DNA of 64,000 nt from Desulfatitalea alkaliphila (GTDB lineage Bacteria > Desulfobacterota > Desulfobacteria > Desulfobacterales > Desulfosarcinaceae): contig NZ_JALJRB010000003.1 in the NCBI RefSeq assembly GCF_022968795.1, forward strand, positions 186,001 to 250,000. The letters are read 5' to 3'. Both the position numbers and the translations under genes were made by a program. This document shows positions 27,476 through 36,495 of the stretch, piece by piece. Below the pieces are notes generated by a model. It ran no database searches and had not been told where the DNA came from. It saw nothing but the letters and a program-made list of their open reading frames with translations. Position 1 is the stretch's first letter. The number at the start of each line of letters is the position of its first letter.

Positions 27476-28515
27476 GGTTGCCTCCCTTGTGCCGCTGGTT
27501 GCGTGCCGGAATCCAGTGGGAGCCACGGCACCATGGCCTTCTGGTCCTTATCCACGATATAAAGCCCCTTCATGTCCGCCAGAAAACCGGTCATGACCTC
27601 AAGGTAAAGTCGGCGGCGGGTGACCAGGGGCGCCTGCTGATACTGTCCCAAAATGGCCTCGAAGCGGGTGGCCTCGCCTTGGGCCCGGTTTACACGTTCC
27701 AGGGCATAGCCTTCGGCCTCACTGATGCTTTGCACGGCCACGCCCCGGGCTTTGGGGATTTCCCGGTTGGCCTGTTCCTGGGCGATATTGATGGTGCGCT
27801 CTTTGTCCTGCCGGGACTCATTGACTTCATTGAAGGCCGGCTTTACCGCGTCCGGCGGAGTGACGTCCTGAAGTTCCACGGTCACCAGGCGCACACCGGT
27901 TTCATAGGCCGTCAGGATTTTCTGGATCTCGATCTTTGCTCCACTGGCCACCGCCACCCGCCCGGTGGTCAGCACTTCGCTGCCCAGACGGTTGCCCACC
28001 GCTTGGCGCATGACCGCCTCGGTGGTGTCGCGAATTGTTTTCAATGTGTCGCGCACCTTAAACAGGTAAAGAATAGGGTCTTCTATTCGGTACTGGACGA
28101 TCCACTGGACATCGATCACGTTCAAGTCACCGGTCAGCATCAGCGATTCGTCTTTGTAAGTACCGCGCGTATCGTAACGGGTCTTTTCACCGGGAACGGC
28201 GGACACCGTTCGAAAACCGAACTCTTCCTTGAGCACGCGCGCCGTCGGCACCAGGCGAACCTTTTCGATGCGGTACGGCAGCTTGAAATGCAGCCCCGGG
28301 CCGGCCGTGCGCATGACCTTGCCGAAGCGTTGCACAATGCCGGTCTCCTCGGGTTGAACGGTGAACCATGCGCTCCAAAGGGCAACGACCACCACAACGG
28401 CCGGGAGAATCAGACCCATTCTGCCCTTGAAGCGATTCAGCTGCTGCCGAATTTTCTCCACTACCTCTTCCAAGGTTGGTACGGACCCCCCGGAGGGTTG
28501 ATTCCATTCCGTCAT
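27472..28515 (-). CDS. hflK: HflK, SPFH/prohibitin-family FtsH modulator
   Basis: A 347-residue partner of HflC. A short cytoplasmic N-terminus rich in Gly/Ser/Pro is followed by a membrane helix (MGLILPAVVVVVALWSAWF), an SPFH domain with VQPEETGIVQRFGKV and the KARGVAVQSISEAEGYALERV coiled-coil region. The E. coli protein has a longer Gly-rich N-terminus; here it is short. It overlaps hflC by four bases and lies four bases after the monooxygenase-like gene, which forms a four-gene operon ending in ftsH. Confidence 0.94.
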   Translation of the reverse strand: MTEWNQPSGGSVPTLEEVVEKIRQQLNRFKGRMGLILPAVVVVVALWSAWFTVQPEETGIVQRFGKVMRTAGPGLHFKLPYRIEKVRLVPTARVLKEEFGFRTVSAVPGEKTRYDTRGTYKDESLMLTGDLNVIDVQWIVQYRIEDPILYLFKVRDTLKTIRDTTEAVMRQAVGNRLGSEVLTTGRVAVASGAKIEIQKILTAYETGVRLVTVELQDVTPPDAVKPAFNEVNESRQDKERTINIAQEQANREIPKARGVAVQSISEAEGYALERVNRAQGEATRFEAILGQYQQAPLVTRRRLYLEVMTGFLADMKGLYIVDKDQKAMVPWLPLDSGTQPAAQGRQP

Positions 28516-28518
28516 GAC

Positions 28519-28881
28519 TTACCTCCTGCTGTCGGCGTTGGGTACCGCCGCTGAACCTGCTTTGTTCCTGATTTTCTTGATAGCCGTCATTCCTTCTAAA
28601 TGTGAAACCGTGTAAATCTGTATTTCCAAAGGTTCGCATAACAGCGCTTTTGTACCCAACAAGACGCCGAACTCTTGAGATGACAGATGACGGTTCAGGT
28701 ATTGACGGGTTTTCCACTCCCCCAGCAGGCTGAAACGGTTTGCGTTCTCAATGTCGCAAAACACGCCGAAACTTAGGCAACCCGCCTTCTTTACCGTCGG
28801 TTCGATCATCGAAAGAAGGGTTTGCTGTATTTCCAACCGCTTCTCCGGGATTGTGTTCATGGTCATTCTAAAGACAATCAT
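28519..28881 (-). CDS. ABM-domain protein (antibiotic biosynthesis monooxygenase-like)
   Basis: A 120-residue protein whose first 95 residues fit the small dimeric ABM fold (NTIPEKRLEIQQTLLSM, KKAGCLSFGVFCDIENANRF, HLSSQEFGVLLGTKALL). Family members include quinol monooxygenase YgiN and heme-degrading enzymes, but many have no known reaction. It starts the hflK-hflC-ftsH operon, with only a 3-base gap before hflK, an unusual position that may link quinone or oxidative stress to membrane proteolysis (inference). AGAGGT precedes the ATG. Confidence 0.75.
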   Translation of the reverse strand: MIVFRMTMNTIPEKRLEIQQTLLSMIEPTVKKAGCLSFGVFCDIENANRFSLLGEWKTRQYLNRHLSSQEFGVLLGTKALLCEPLEIQIYTVSHLEGMTAIKKIRNKAGSAAVPNADSRR

Positions 28882-29314
28882 TGCGGTAACCTCTCAACAA
28901 AAGGCATAGACCGTTAACCGACGATTTCCCGCACGTTTCTTTGATTGCGGGCATGACCTGCGGGGTGCCGGCAAGACAGTTGCAGGACGGCGACCCGGCG
29001 GGTTTTTATCTGCAGTTTTAAAGAGCAAGCTTCATACCATGCCATTTTTATTCTGCATTTCAGTCGCATCGTGCTGAATTAGTGGGGGAACCGGAAACAG
29101 CAACACCGGCGGGCCCGATCCGATCATGCCTGGATTTGGTGGTCACATTTACCCAAAGGTCATATATGGCCCTTTGGCAAACAGGCGCCAGCGCCCCTGA
29201 ACGAGGCATCCGGGGCGGGTTGCCGTTGATGAGAGCTGCAAAGGAGGGGACCGTCGATGATGCTCAGTGACGCAAGATGCCACCTGCCGCTGTCGACGGA
29301 ATGATGCGCCGGCT
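28882..29314. other. Intergenic region upstream of the ABM-hflK-hflC-ftsH operon
   Basis: There is no supported gene in these 433 bases. It must contain the operon's promoter and the 3' end of the ATPase transcript, but I see no convincing -35/-10 pair. An imperfect palindrome, CCAAAGG at 29153-29159 and CCTTTGG at 29171-29177 around CATATATG, is the only notable structure. Confidence 0.4.
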
Positions 29315-32011
29315 TCAATGCTGTTTGTGACGCAGAAACAGTTTTCTCGATTCCGCAATCAATATAATCACCAGGGCGCCGACGGCGCAGACACCCAGTT
29401 CCGCCGGCCGCAGCGGCGTGGTGCGAAACACGATGTTGAAAAACGGGACATAAATAAGAATCAACTGCAGGGTCAGTGTGATGCCGATGGCCAGCAACAG
29501 CATCGGGTTGCCGAGCCAGGATTTCGTAAACAGCGATTGCGTTCGCCTGCGCACACACAGCGCATAGGCCATCTGACAGAAGGTCAGCATGGTGAACACC
29601 ATGGTCTGCCAGGCGTTCGAACCGGCACCGCCATCCCAGAACCAGTACCCGGTCCCTACCGACATCAGCCCGATAATGAATCCCATGACGAGAATCTGTA
29701 ATCCCAGCCCGCGGGCGAAAATGCCTTCCTGCGGATCGTAGGGCGGCCGGTTCATCACATCGTGCTCGGCATCTTCGAAACCCAAAGCAACGGCCGGCAC
29801 GCCATCGGTCACCAGATTGATCCATAAAATTTGAATCGGCAGCAGCGGCAGCGGCATGCCGACCAGCGGCCCGGTGAGCATGACAACGATCTCACCAGTA
29901 TTGCCGGTGAGGATGTACCTGACAAATTTGCGGATGTTATCGTATATGCGGCGACCTTCTTTGACGGCGGCGACGATGGTGGCAAAATTATCATCCAGCA
30001 GGACCATATCGGAGGATTCTTTGCTGACGTCGGTACCCGTAATCCCCATGGCCACACCAATGTCGGCGGATTTCAGCGCCGGTGCATCGTTGACGCCGTC
30101 GCCCGTCATCGCGACGACCTCATGCTGGGCCTGCAGCGCGTCGATGATGGCCATTTTATGCTTGGGCGAGACGCGCGCAAAGACGGAAACCGCCTTGATT
30201 CGGGCACTGAGTGCGTCGATGGTCATCTTGTCGAGGTCCTGCCCGGTCAGCACCGTATCTGAGGTGGTCAGCCCCAACGTTTTGGCGATGGCGACAGCCG
30301 TCAGGGGATGATCGCCGGTGATCATAACCGGACGAATCCCGGCCTGCTTGCACAGCCGAACGGACTCTATGGCTTCGGGACGCACCGGATCGAGCATGCA
30401 CGCCATACCCAGAAAGACCAGATCCTGCTCATAGTGCGCCGGTTGGTCCAGCTCCGCGACAGTCATCAACCGATAGGCCAGACCCAGCACCCGAATGCCG
30501 CTTTTTGCCATCGCGGCGTTTTCGGCTGAAAGCGCCGCCTTTTTCTTTTCGCTGAGGGGTTGAATGGCGCCATTTATAAGGATGCGACCGCACACCTCGA
30601 TCAAACCATCGGTCGCCCCTTTGGTCAGCACCAGGTGATCGGCCTGCCCCTGCTGTACGGCGGCGGCGAGAACAGGGTGCAAAGTCGTCCCCTGGGAAGG
30701 CGGCGACAGGGCGTGAACGGTGGACATGCGTTTACGCTCGGAATCGAAAGGCAGTTCACGCACACGCGGCAGCAGGGTTTGCAGATCGCGCTGCACCAGC
30801 CCCGCCTGTTGGGCCGCAAGCACCAGCGCGCCTTCGGTGGGATCGCCGAGGGTGCCGTTGGGCGTGTTTTCGTCGATGACAGCATCGTTGCACAGCGTCC
30901 CGGTCAGCAACAGCAGACCGAGATCGGCATCAGCGCCGTGTTCGGCCGCCACTTCGGCAAGGGAATAGCGGCGATCCGGCAGCACCACATCCGAGACCGT
31001 CATTTTATTCTGTGTCAGGGTGCCGGTTTTGTCGGAACAGATCACGGTCACCCCGCCCAGGGTTTCCACGGCCGGCAGTCGCCGGATCAACGCTTTTTTC
31101 TTCAACATCTGCTGTGCGCCCAGAGCCAGGGCAATGGTGACGACCGCCGGCAGGCCTTCGGGGATGGCCGCCACCGCCATGCTGATGGCCGTCATGAACA
31201 TTTCCTTTACGCCCGCGCCCTGCAGATAGATCATGCCGGCAACGATGACGATCAACAGCCCGGCGGCCATGGCCAAGGATCTGCCCAGCTTCGCCAAGCG
31301 CCGTTGCAGCGGCGTTTGCTCATCCTCCACGTCCTGAAGCAGGGTGGCGATTTTGCCCAATTCGGTCTGCATGCCGGTACCGGTGACCACGGCCTCCCCT
31401 CGTCCGTAGGTTACCACCGTGCCCCGGTAAGTCATGTTCTTCCGATCGGCCAGGGCAAGATCGCCGTCCGGCAGCGCGCCGGTATCTTTGTCCACCGATT
31501 CGGATTCGCCGGTCAGGGCCGCTTCCTGGACTTTGAGATTCGCGGCTGAGATCAGCCGGGCATCCGCGGGCACAATGTTCCCGGCTTCGATGAGCAGGAT
31601 GTCGCCCGGGACCAGGTCCTTGGCCGAAATCTGTTGCTCTGCGCCGTCGCGCCGCACCCGCACATGGGGCACCGTCATTTTTTTGAGGGCCGCCATGGCG
31701 TTTTCGGCCTTGAACTCCTGCCAGAACCCCAAAACCGTATTGAGCACCACAATGACGAGAATCACGATGGCATCGATGTATTCCTGCAACACCGCCGAAA
31801 CAACCACGGCAGCCAGCAGGATCAGAATCATGACCTCCTTCACCTGGGCCAACAGAATCCGCCAGGGCTTTTTTTTCCCCTTTTCGATCAGTTCGTTTGG
31901 GCCGTACACGCCCAGCAGCCGCGTTGCCGCGGACGTCGACAGGCCCTGCTGGAAGGATGTTTCATGGTGCTCGAGCACCTTCTCGGCACTCAGGCGATGC
32001 GGTGCTTGCAT
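29315..32011 (-). CDS. P-type Ca2+-transporting ATPase (SERCA/PMCA-like, PacL type)
   Basis: An 898-residue P2-type cation pump. It has an N-terminal cation ATPase domain, the TGES actuator loop (168-171), PEGLP in helix 4 (284-288), the phosphorylated Asp327 in DKTGTLTQ, the nucleotide domain, TGDGVND, and ten membrane helices. In helix 5 GNTGE and in helix 6 WINLVTDG keep the Ca2+ ligands of SERCA. The helix 8 Glu appears replaced by Gln (TFCQMAYAL), as in plasma-membrane pumps that move one Ca2+ per ATP. It probably exports Ca2+, and Mn2+ is possible. Confidence 0.92.
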   Translation of the reverse strand: MQAPHRLSAEKVLEHHETSFQQGLSTSAATRLLGVYGPNELIEKGKKKPWRILLAQVKEVMILILLAAVVVSAVLQEYIDAIVILVIVVLNTVLGFWQEFKAENAMAALKKMTVPHVRVRRDGAEQQISAKDLVPGDILLIEAGNIVPADARLISAANLKVQEAALTGESESVDKDTGALPDGDLALADRKNMTYRGTVVTYGRGEAVVTGTGMQTELGKIATLLQDVEDEQTPLQRRLAKLGRSLAMAAGLLIVIVAGMIYLQGAGVKEMFMTAISMAVAAIPEGLPAVVTIALALGAQQMLKKKALIRRLPAVETLGGVTVICSDKTGTLTQNKMTVSDVVLPDRRYSLAEVAAEHGADADLGLLLLTGTLCNDAVIDENTPNGTLGDPTEGALVLAAQQAGLVQRDLQTLLPRVRELPFDSERKRMSTVHALSPPSQGTTLHPVLAAAVQQGQADHLVLTKGATDGLIEVCGRILINGAIQPLSEKKKAALSAENAAMAKSGIRVLGLAYRLMTVAELDQPAHYEQDLVFLGMACMLDPVRPEAIESVRLCKQAGIRPVMITGDHPLTAVAIAKTLGLTTSDTVLTGQDLDKMTIDALSARIKAVSVFARVSPKHKMAIIDALQAQHEVVAMTGDGVNDAPALKSADIGVAMGITGTDVSKESSDMVLLDDNFATIVAAVKEGRRIYDNIRKFVRYILTGNTGEIVVMLTGPLVGMPLPLLPIQILWINLVTDGVPAVALGFEDAEHDVMNRPPYDPQEGIFARGLGLQILVMGFIIGLMSVGTGYWFWDGGAGSNAWQTMVFTMLTFCQMAYALCVRRRTQSLFTKSWLGNPMLLLAIGITLTLQLILIYVPFFNIVFRTTPLRPAELGVCAVGALVIILIAESRKLFLRHKQH

Positions 32012-32108
32012 TGGTAATCCTCAAACAGGTGGGTGAGGTTCAGGTACCCAAACCGAAACGGATCCCCCTTTACAGCGAAATTCCGCCCAGCTCGGATGAT
32101 GCGTCAGC

Positions 32109-32297
32109 TCACCGTTTTGAAGAACGCGGCCCCGCAAGGAGCCAGAGGATCAATCCGATCAACGGCAGGATGAGCACCAGGACGGTCCAAAACACCTTCG
32201 CGCCCGTCGAAGCGCTGCTTTGAAAAATTTGAACAATGGCCCATACGCAGGCGACCAAAAGAATCAGACCGAAAATCCCGCCTACTTCAATGCCCAT
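32109..32297 (-). CDS. PLDc_N-domain small membrane protein
   Basis: A 62-residue protein with two helices (GGIFGLILLVACVWAIVQI and VFWTVLVLILPLIGLILWLL) and a PRSSKR tail, matching the short phospholipase D-nuclease N-terminal-like family. The domain occurs alone in many bacteria and its function is unknown. It lies on the same strand just upstream of the ATPase gene. AGGAGG precedes the ATG. Confidence 0.85.
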   Translation of the reverse strand: MGIEVGGIFGLILLVACVWAIVQIFQSSASTGAKVFWTVLVLILPLIGLILWLLAGPRSSKR

Positions 32298-32344
32298 GCG
32301 GCACCTCCTGTTGGGTTGGTTTATATGCAGCCACTAACCATTTC

Positions 32345-33337
32345 CTATGGATTCCAGATCCGCTGCCAGACCCAGGGCAAACGCTCTGCGCCCCGGTTGC
32401 CCCTGATGGGTTGGCCCGGGGTGGGGACAGGGTGCGGGTTTCCCATCTCGGCGACCTTGAATTGAAAGACATAGTAGGGTTCCAGCCCCATTCGCAAATC
32501 AGATAAAACGATGGCGTCGTCGCGTTGTTGAACTGCATAAAAGCCGTGGGTGAACCACCGCAGCCGTTGCACCGGCCAATGTTCGGCGAGACCGTCCAGC
32601 AGTTGTTCATTGCGCGGATAATGAATGAACCGGATGTTCCGCTGTTGATCCAACAGAGAATAAAAACCTTCGTAGTAACCCTGATCATCCATCACGAGCA
32701 CCCGCCACAACACCGTGTTGAACGGCGTCGGCACGGTGAGCACGTTTTGATATGCAATGTTTTGCCGCGCCAATTCGTGTTTAACGGTATCGTTGACATA
32801 CACCTTGGCGCCAATGCTCCAGACCAGGTAAACGGTGCTCAAGGCCAGGCAAACGGTGTTGAATCGATGGCCCCGGCCACGCTTGCGGGACATGATGACC
32901 GCGGCCAATACACCGCCGATCAGCGGGATCGAATAAACCGGGTCGATGATGAACAGCGTGGACCACATGACCGGTGGGGTGGGCAAGGGCCACAGGATCT
33001 GGGTGCCGTACACCGTCAGGCCATCCAGCAGGATGTGGGTGATCAATGCCAGAAAGACCAGCACCCCCCAGCGTGTGCGGTATTCACGCGTGCCCGGATG
33101 TATTTTGAGGATAAACCAAACCAAAACGGGGGTGAGGGCGGTCAGTACGAAAATCGAATGGCTGAAGCCGCGATGATAGGTGAAGTTTTCCACGGCGCCC
33201 CCGAAGGGAATGAGCACATCCAGATCCGGAAACAGCCCGCAGAGCCCGCCCCACAAAGCGGCGCGATTGCCGATGCGGCGGCCCAAGACGGCTTCCCCGA
33301 TTGCAGCGCCCAGTGCGATTTGCGTAATTGAATCCAT
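32345..33337 (-). CDS. YdjM-like membrane-bound metal-dependent hydrolase
   Basis: A 330-residue inner-membrane protein of the LexA-binding/YdjM putative hydrolase family. The conserved metal-type motifs are ITQIALGAAIGE, GGLCGLFPDLD, YHRGFSHSIF and THILLDGLTVYGTQILWPL. Four to five membrane helices fill residues 60-185, and a soluble C-terminal domain of about 140 residues follows. Its catalytic activity is predicted, not proven, for this family. It is the last gene of the long minus-strand block; the gap ahead of it at 33338-33932 separates it from the plus-strand RNase J gene. Confidence 0.88.
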   Translation of the reverse strand: MDSITQIALGAAIGEAVLGRRIGNRAALWGGLCGLFPDLDVLIPFGGAVENFTYHRGFSHSIFVLTALTPVLVWFILKIHPGTREYRTRWGVLVFLALITHILLDGLTVYGTQILWPLPTPPVMWSTLFIIDPVYSIPLIGGVLAAVIMSRKRGRGHRFNTVCLALSTVYLVWSIGAKVYVNDTVKHELARQNIAYQNVLTVPTPFNTVLWRVLVMDDQGYYEGFYSLLDQQRNIRFIHYPRNEQLLDGLAEHWPVQRLRWFTHGFYAVQQRDDAIVLSDLRMGLEPYYVFQFKVAEMGNPHPVPTPGQPIRGNRGAERLPWVWQRIWNP

Positions 33338-33932
33338 TGCAGCACCATTCTGGAAATGAAATGGGCATCACCCCTTTTCGATGTGATCCGGCGACACCCA
33401 GGCCGCTTCATTATAACAATGGATTATAAGAACGCAAAAAATAGCAGGGCGAAGGGTATACCCGCACGAGATCACGGCTATCCGCCTTGCCGATGGCGGG
33501 TGTGATGCGCATGACCGCTTGTTGCTGCGCAACACTGGCAAAAGCCCTTGCGGGCAGTTTAAAGTTTTAAGTGTTTTAAGGTATGGATCGGGGCGGTTTG
33601 CCGAACATTCGCAATATCGCATATTGATTTGTGATTATTATCGTGTTATGAGTTACCGTTAATCGAAGCTGCGTGATCGTCCGTCACAGACATCCTGCCT
33701 TGGTACCGAAAGCCCAGGAACAATCCACATCAACTGCCTGTCTTTTACGCACACACTTGCTTTGAACCGCCCCCGGCCACCGGGATGGTTGGCATAGGCC
33801 GTATACTTTTACTCCCGTACGCGAAGATCAATGGGTACGGGAGTGCTCATCCCCGGATTCAGCAGCAATCAACGCAACGTCGTCGATTGCCGTTATCAGT
33901 AGGACAAAAGGAGAAATAAGAAAAACATTATT
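33338..33932. other. Divergent intergenic region, hydrolase versus RNase J
   Basis: These 595 bases hold promoters for both flanking genes, but no gene that I can support. The region is locally AT-rich near 33560-33680. A small GCCC-TTGC-GGGC hairpin near 33545 and the stem-loop at 33811-33844 are the visible structures. A frame at 33368-33622 has Cys- and Ser-rich composition and no ribosome site, and I do not accept it. Confidence 0.4.
33811..33844. promoter_or_regulatory. Perfect 10-bp inverted repeat upstream of RNase J
   Basis: ACTCCCGTAC (33811-33820) and GTACGGGAGT (33835-33844) are separated by 14 bases and end 88 bases before the RNase J ATG. No U-tract follows on either strand, so it does not look like an intrinsic terminator. 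It may be a 5' leader hairpin. RNase J genes are often autoregulated through their own leaders, so a cleavage or binding structure is plausible but not shown. Confidence 0.45.
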
Positions 33933-35603
33933 ATGAACAAACGATTGAAAATCATACCCATTGGCGGTCTTGGCGAAATCGGCAAGAACATGACCGTCCT
34001 GGAATACGGCCGGAACATGATCATTGTCGATTGTGGGATCAAGTTCCCTGAAAATGACATGTACGGCATCGATCTCGTGCTGCCCGATTTCGATTACATT
34101 GTTAAAAACAAAGATAAGTTGCGCGGCATCGTACTGACCCACGGCCACATGGACCATATCGGCGGCCTCCCCTACCTGCTCAAGGAGGTGATGGCCCCTG
34201 TGTACGGCACGGATTTGACTTTGGGCATGGTACGACGCCAGCTCGATGAGGCCGGCCTGGGTAAAAAGGCAACATTGCAAAAGATCGACGACAAAGAAAC
34301 GATCCATATCGGTCCGTTTCAAGTAAGTCCCTTTGCAGTGGCGCACTCCATCCCGGCTTCCGTGGGACTGGTCATCGACACGCCCGTGGGGGCCGTGGTG
34401 CATACCGGGGATTATAAGCTGGATGAAACGCCGGCGGGCGGCCGCACCACCGATTTAAAACGGCTGCGGGAGTTGACGCCCAAGGGTGTGCTTGCATTGC
34501 TGGCGGACAGCACCAATGCCGACCGGCCGGGCCGCACGCCCACCGAACAGCTCGTGACATCCGCACTGGATATCCTGTTTGCCGAAGCCCGCGGCGGCCG
34601 CATCATCATCGCCACTTTCTCTTCCGTGCTGGCACGCTTCCAGGAAATCGTCCACCTGGCTGCAAAACATCACCGCAAGCTGGCCTTGACCGGGCGCAGC
34701 CTCATACAAAATGTAGAACTGGCCCGGGAACTGGGACACCTGAAGATTCCCGAGGGGATGCTGGTGGATATCAAGGCCAAGGTGCCGGAAGGCGATCTCG
34801 TGATTTTATCGACCGGCTCCCAGGGCGAGCCGAAGTCCGCGCTCAATCGCATGGCCAAGGGTGAACACCGGGACGTGCACGTGCATGCCGGAGACACCAT
34901 TATCATGTCCGGCGGCGCCATCGAGGGCAACGAAGAACATGTGGGCCGGATGCTCAACCACCTTTTTGGCCGCGGCGCGAATGTGATTTACGGTGCGATG
35001 GCGACGGTGCACGTTTCCGGTCACGGCAGCCGCGAAGATATGCGCATCATGATGGACGCCGTCCGCCCGCGCTTTTTGATCCCCGTACATGGTGAAACCC
35101 GCCACCTGCACCTGCACTCCCGTCTGGCGGGAATCAGCGGCCTGGCGTCGAAGTCGGTTTTTATCCTGGAAAACGGAGCGACATGGGTCAGCGACGGCCA
35201 AACCGCATGGCTGGAAGAACCGGTGGGGATCAAGGATGTTTGGGTCGATGGCTCCCTGGTGGGCGAAATCGGCGATCGGGTGGTGCAGGACCGGGAGCGC
35301 CTGTCACAGAACGGGTTTGTCTTGTGTTATGTGCCCATCGACAAGCAGCGCAAACTGGCCGGCGAAGTTCGGCTGTTCAGCCAGGGCTTTTTGCAGATGG
35401 ACACCTCCGGAACCCTGATGGAAGAGGCAAAGCGGAATTTGAAGCGGGCGCTGAAGAAAAACGGCTGCCACCCCCGGGAAAACGTCCGCAAGACCCTGCA
35501 AGATTTTTTCTACAATGAGACGCAGTCCAGGCCCGTCATTTTGCCCCACATCGTCACGGTGCTTGCCGCCCCTGCTCTCGCGACGCCGCGTCAATCGTCG
35601 TGA
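33933..35603 (+). CDS. rnj: Ribonuclease J
   Basis: A 556-residue metallo-beta-lactamase/beta-CASP ribonuclease with 5'-3' exo- and endonuclease activity in RNA decay and processing. The zinc motif is LTHGHMDHIGG (His70-Asp74-His75). HSIPASVG, HTGDYKLD, ADSTNADRPGRTPTE, STGSQGEP and VHVSGHGSREDM follow in family order, with the C-terminal domain complete. The start is odd: the only good ribosome site, AAGGAG, ends 19 bases before the ATG, much farther than normal. Initiation at ATT upstream, or unassisted initiation, cannot be excluded. Confidence 0.96.
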   Translation: MNKRLKIIPIGGLGEIGKNMTVLEYGRNMIIVDCGIKFPENDMYGIDLVLPDFDYIVKNKDKLRGIVLTHGHMDHIGGLPYLLKEVMAPVYGTDLTLGMVRRQLDEAGLGKKATLQKIDDKETIHIGPFQVSPFAVAHSIPASVGLVIDTPVGAVVHTGDYKLDETPAGGRTTDLKRLRELTPKGVLALLADSTNADRPGRTPTEQLVTSALDILFAEARGGRIIIATFSSVLARFQEIVHLAAKHHRKLALTGRSLIQNVELARELGHLKIPEGMLVDIKAKVPEGDLVILSTGSQGEPKSALNRMAKGEHRDVHVHAGDTIIMSGGAIEGNEEHVGRMLNHLFGRGANVIYGAMATVHVSGHGSREDMRIMMDAVRPRFLIPVHGETRHLHLHSRLAGISGLASKSVFILENGATWVSDGQTAWLEEPVGIKDVWVDGSLVGEIGDRVVQDRERLSQNGFVLCYVPIDKQRKLAGEVRLFSQGFLQMDTSGTLMEEAKRNLKRALKKNGCHPRENVRKTLQDFFYNETQSRPVILPHIVTVLAAPALATPRQSS

Positions 35604-35724
35604 AAAGTTGGCCCCCACGACCAGCAAGCGATGTTTCGACCTTGATGTCCGGAGCATAAAACGTTAAAACGCCAGCCCATATGCGCTTTGCTACACCGGC
35701 ACAGCCACCGGACAGGATGTTTGT

Positions 35725-36495
35725 ATGAAGCCAAGATTGAAAATCGCCGAAACCCGGGCGCCGGACGGCAGCGAAATGGTCCTCTACCAGCATGACCGTG
35801 ACTTTTTCATGATGCTCAACGGTCAGGATCTGATGGACAGCCGTCAAAAAGAGTCGGAGCTTGCACTTGCGCGGCTGGGCTGCCGGCATCTATCTGCCTT
35901 CAAAGCACCCAAAGTCCTGATCGGCGGCCTGGGAATGGGCTACACCTTGCGCCAGACCCTCGATATGCTCGGCCCTGACGGCCGGGTGGTGGTGGGCGAA
36001 CTGGTTGACGCCGTGGTCGAATGGAACCGTGCCCATCTCGGTGTCCTCAACGACCACCCTTTGGAGGATCCCCGCGTCGATCTCGAACGCGGCGATATCG
36101 TGGATATCATCACCCGTTGCAGCGCCCGCTTCGATGCGATCTTGATCGATATCGACAACGGTCCCGACGCCATGACCACCGCGGACAACCACCGCTTGTA
36201 CGGTAGCGCGGGCATTCAAGCGTGTCGCCGCGCGCTTGTCAAAAATGGATGCCTGGCCGTGTGGTCTGCGGACCCGAGCAAAAAATACGAACAGCTCTTG
36301 GTGCAAGGCGGTTTTCATGTGCGCCGCTACCGGGTCCCCGCCAACAGGGGAAGTTCTTCATCACGGTTCGTGTGGGTCGCGTCGGAAGACAAAACGCGCC
36401 TGCCGCCGGGGGGTGGCGAACCGCGGCGATCAGAGAAGAAAAAAGTGTCGATCAAAAGGCGGCGCTGGCCCCGGAAGAACCGATCTGGACGTTGA
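35725..36495 (+). CDS. Spermidine-synthase-like SAM methyltransferase
   Basis: A 256-residue protein with a Rossmann methyltransferase fold: the SAM motif LIGGLGMGYTLR, an acidic end of strand two (VVGELVDAVVEWN), and DAILIDIDNGP as the next strand. It resembles spermidine synthase-like proteins, but the aminopropyl-transfer Asp pair is not clear, so the substrate is unknown. The last 40 residues are a basic tail (KKKVSIKRRRWPRK). Its 3' end overlaps the convergent sulfite-oxidase-like gene by 44 bases. Confidence 0.8.
   Translation: MKPRLKIAETRAPDGSEMVLYQHDRDFFMMLNGQDLMDSRQKESELALARLGCRHLSAFKAPKVLIGGLGMGYTLRQTLDMLGPDGRVVVGELVDAVVEWNRAHLGVLNDHPLEDPRVDLERGDIVDIITRCSARFDAILIDIDNGPDAMTTADNHRLYGSAGIQACRRALVKNGCLAVWSADPSKKYEQLLVQGGFHVRRYRVPANRGSSSSRFVWVASEDKTRLPPGGGEPRRSEKKKVSIKRRRWPRKNRSGR

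Noticed and set aside
33368-33622. 84-codon minus-strand frame in the RNase J upstream gap
   Set aside because: No ribosome site, unusual Cys/Ser-rich composition and no family resemblance.
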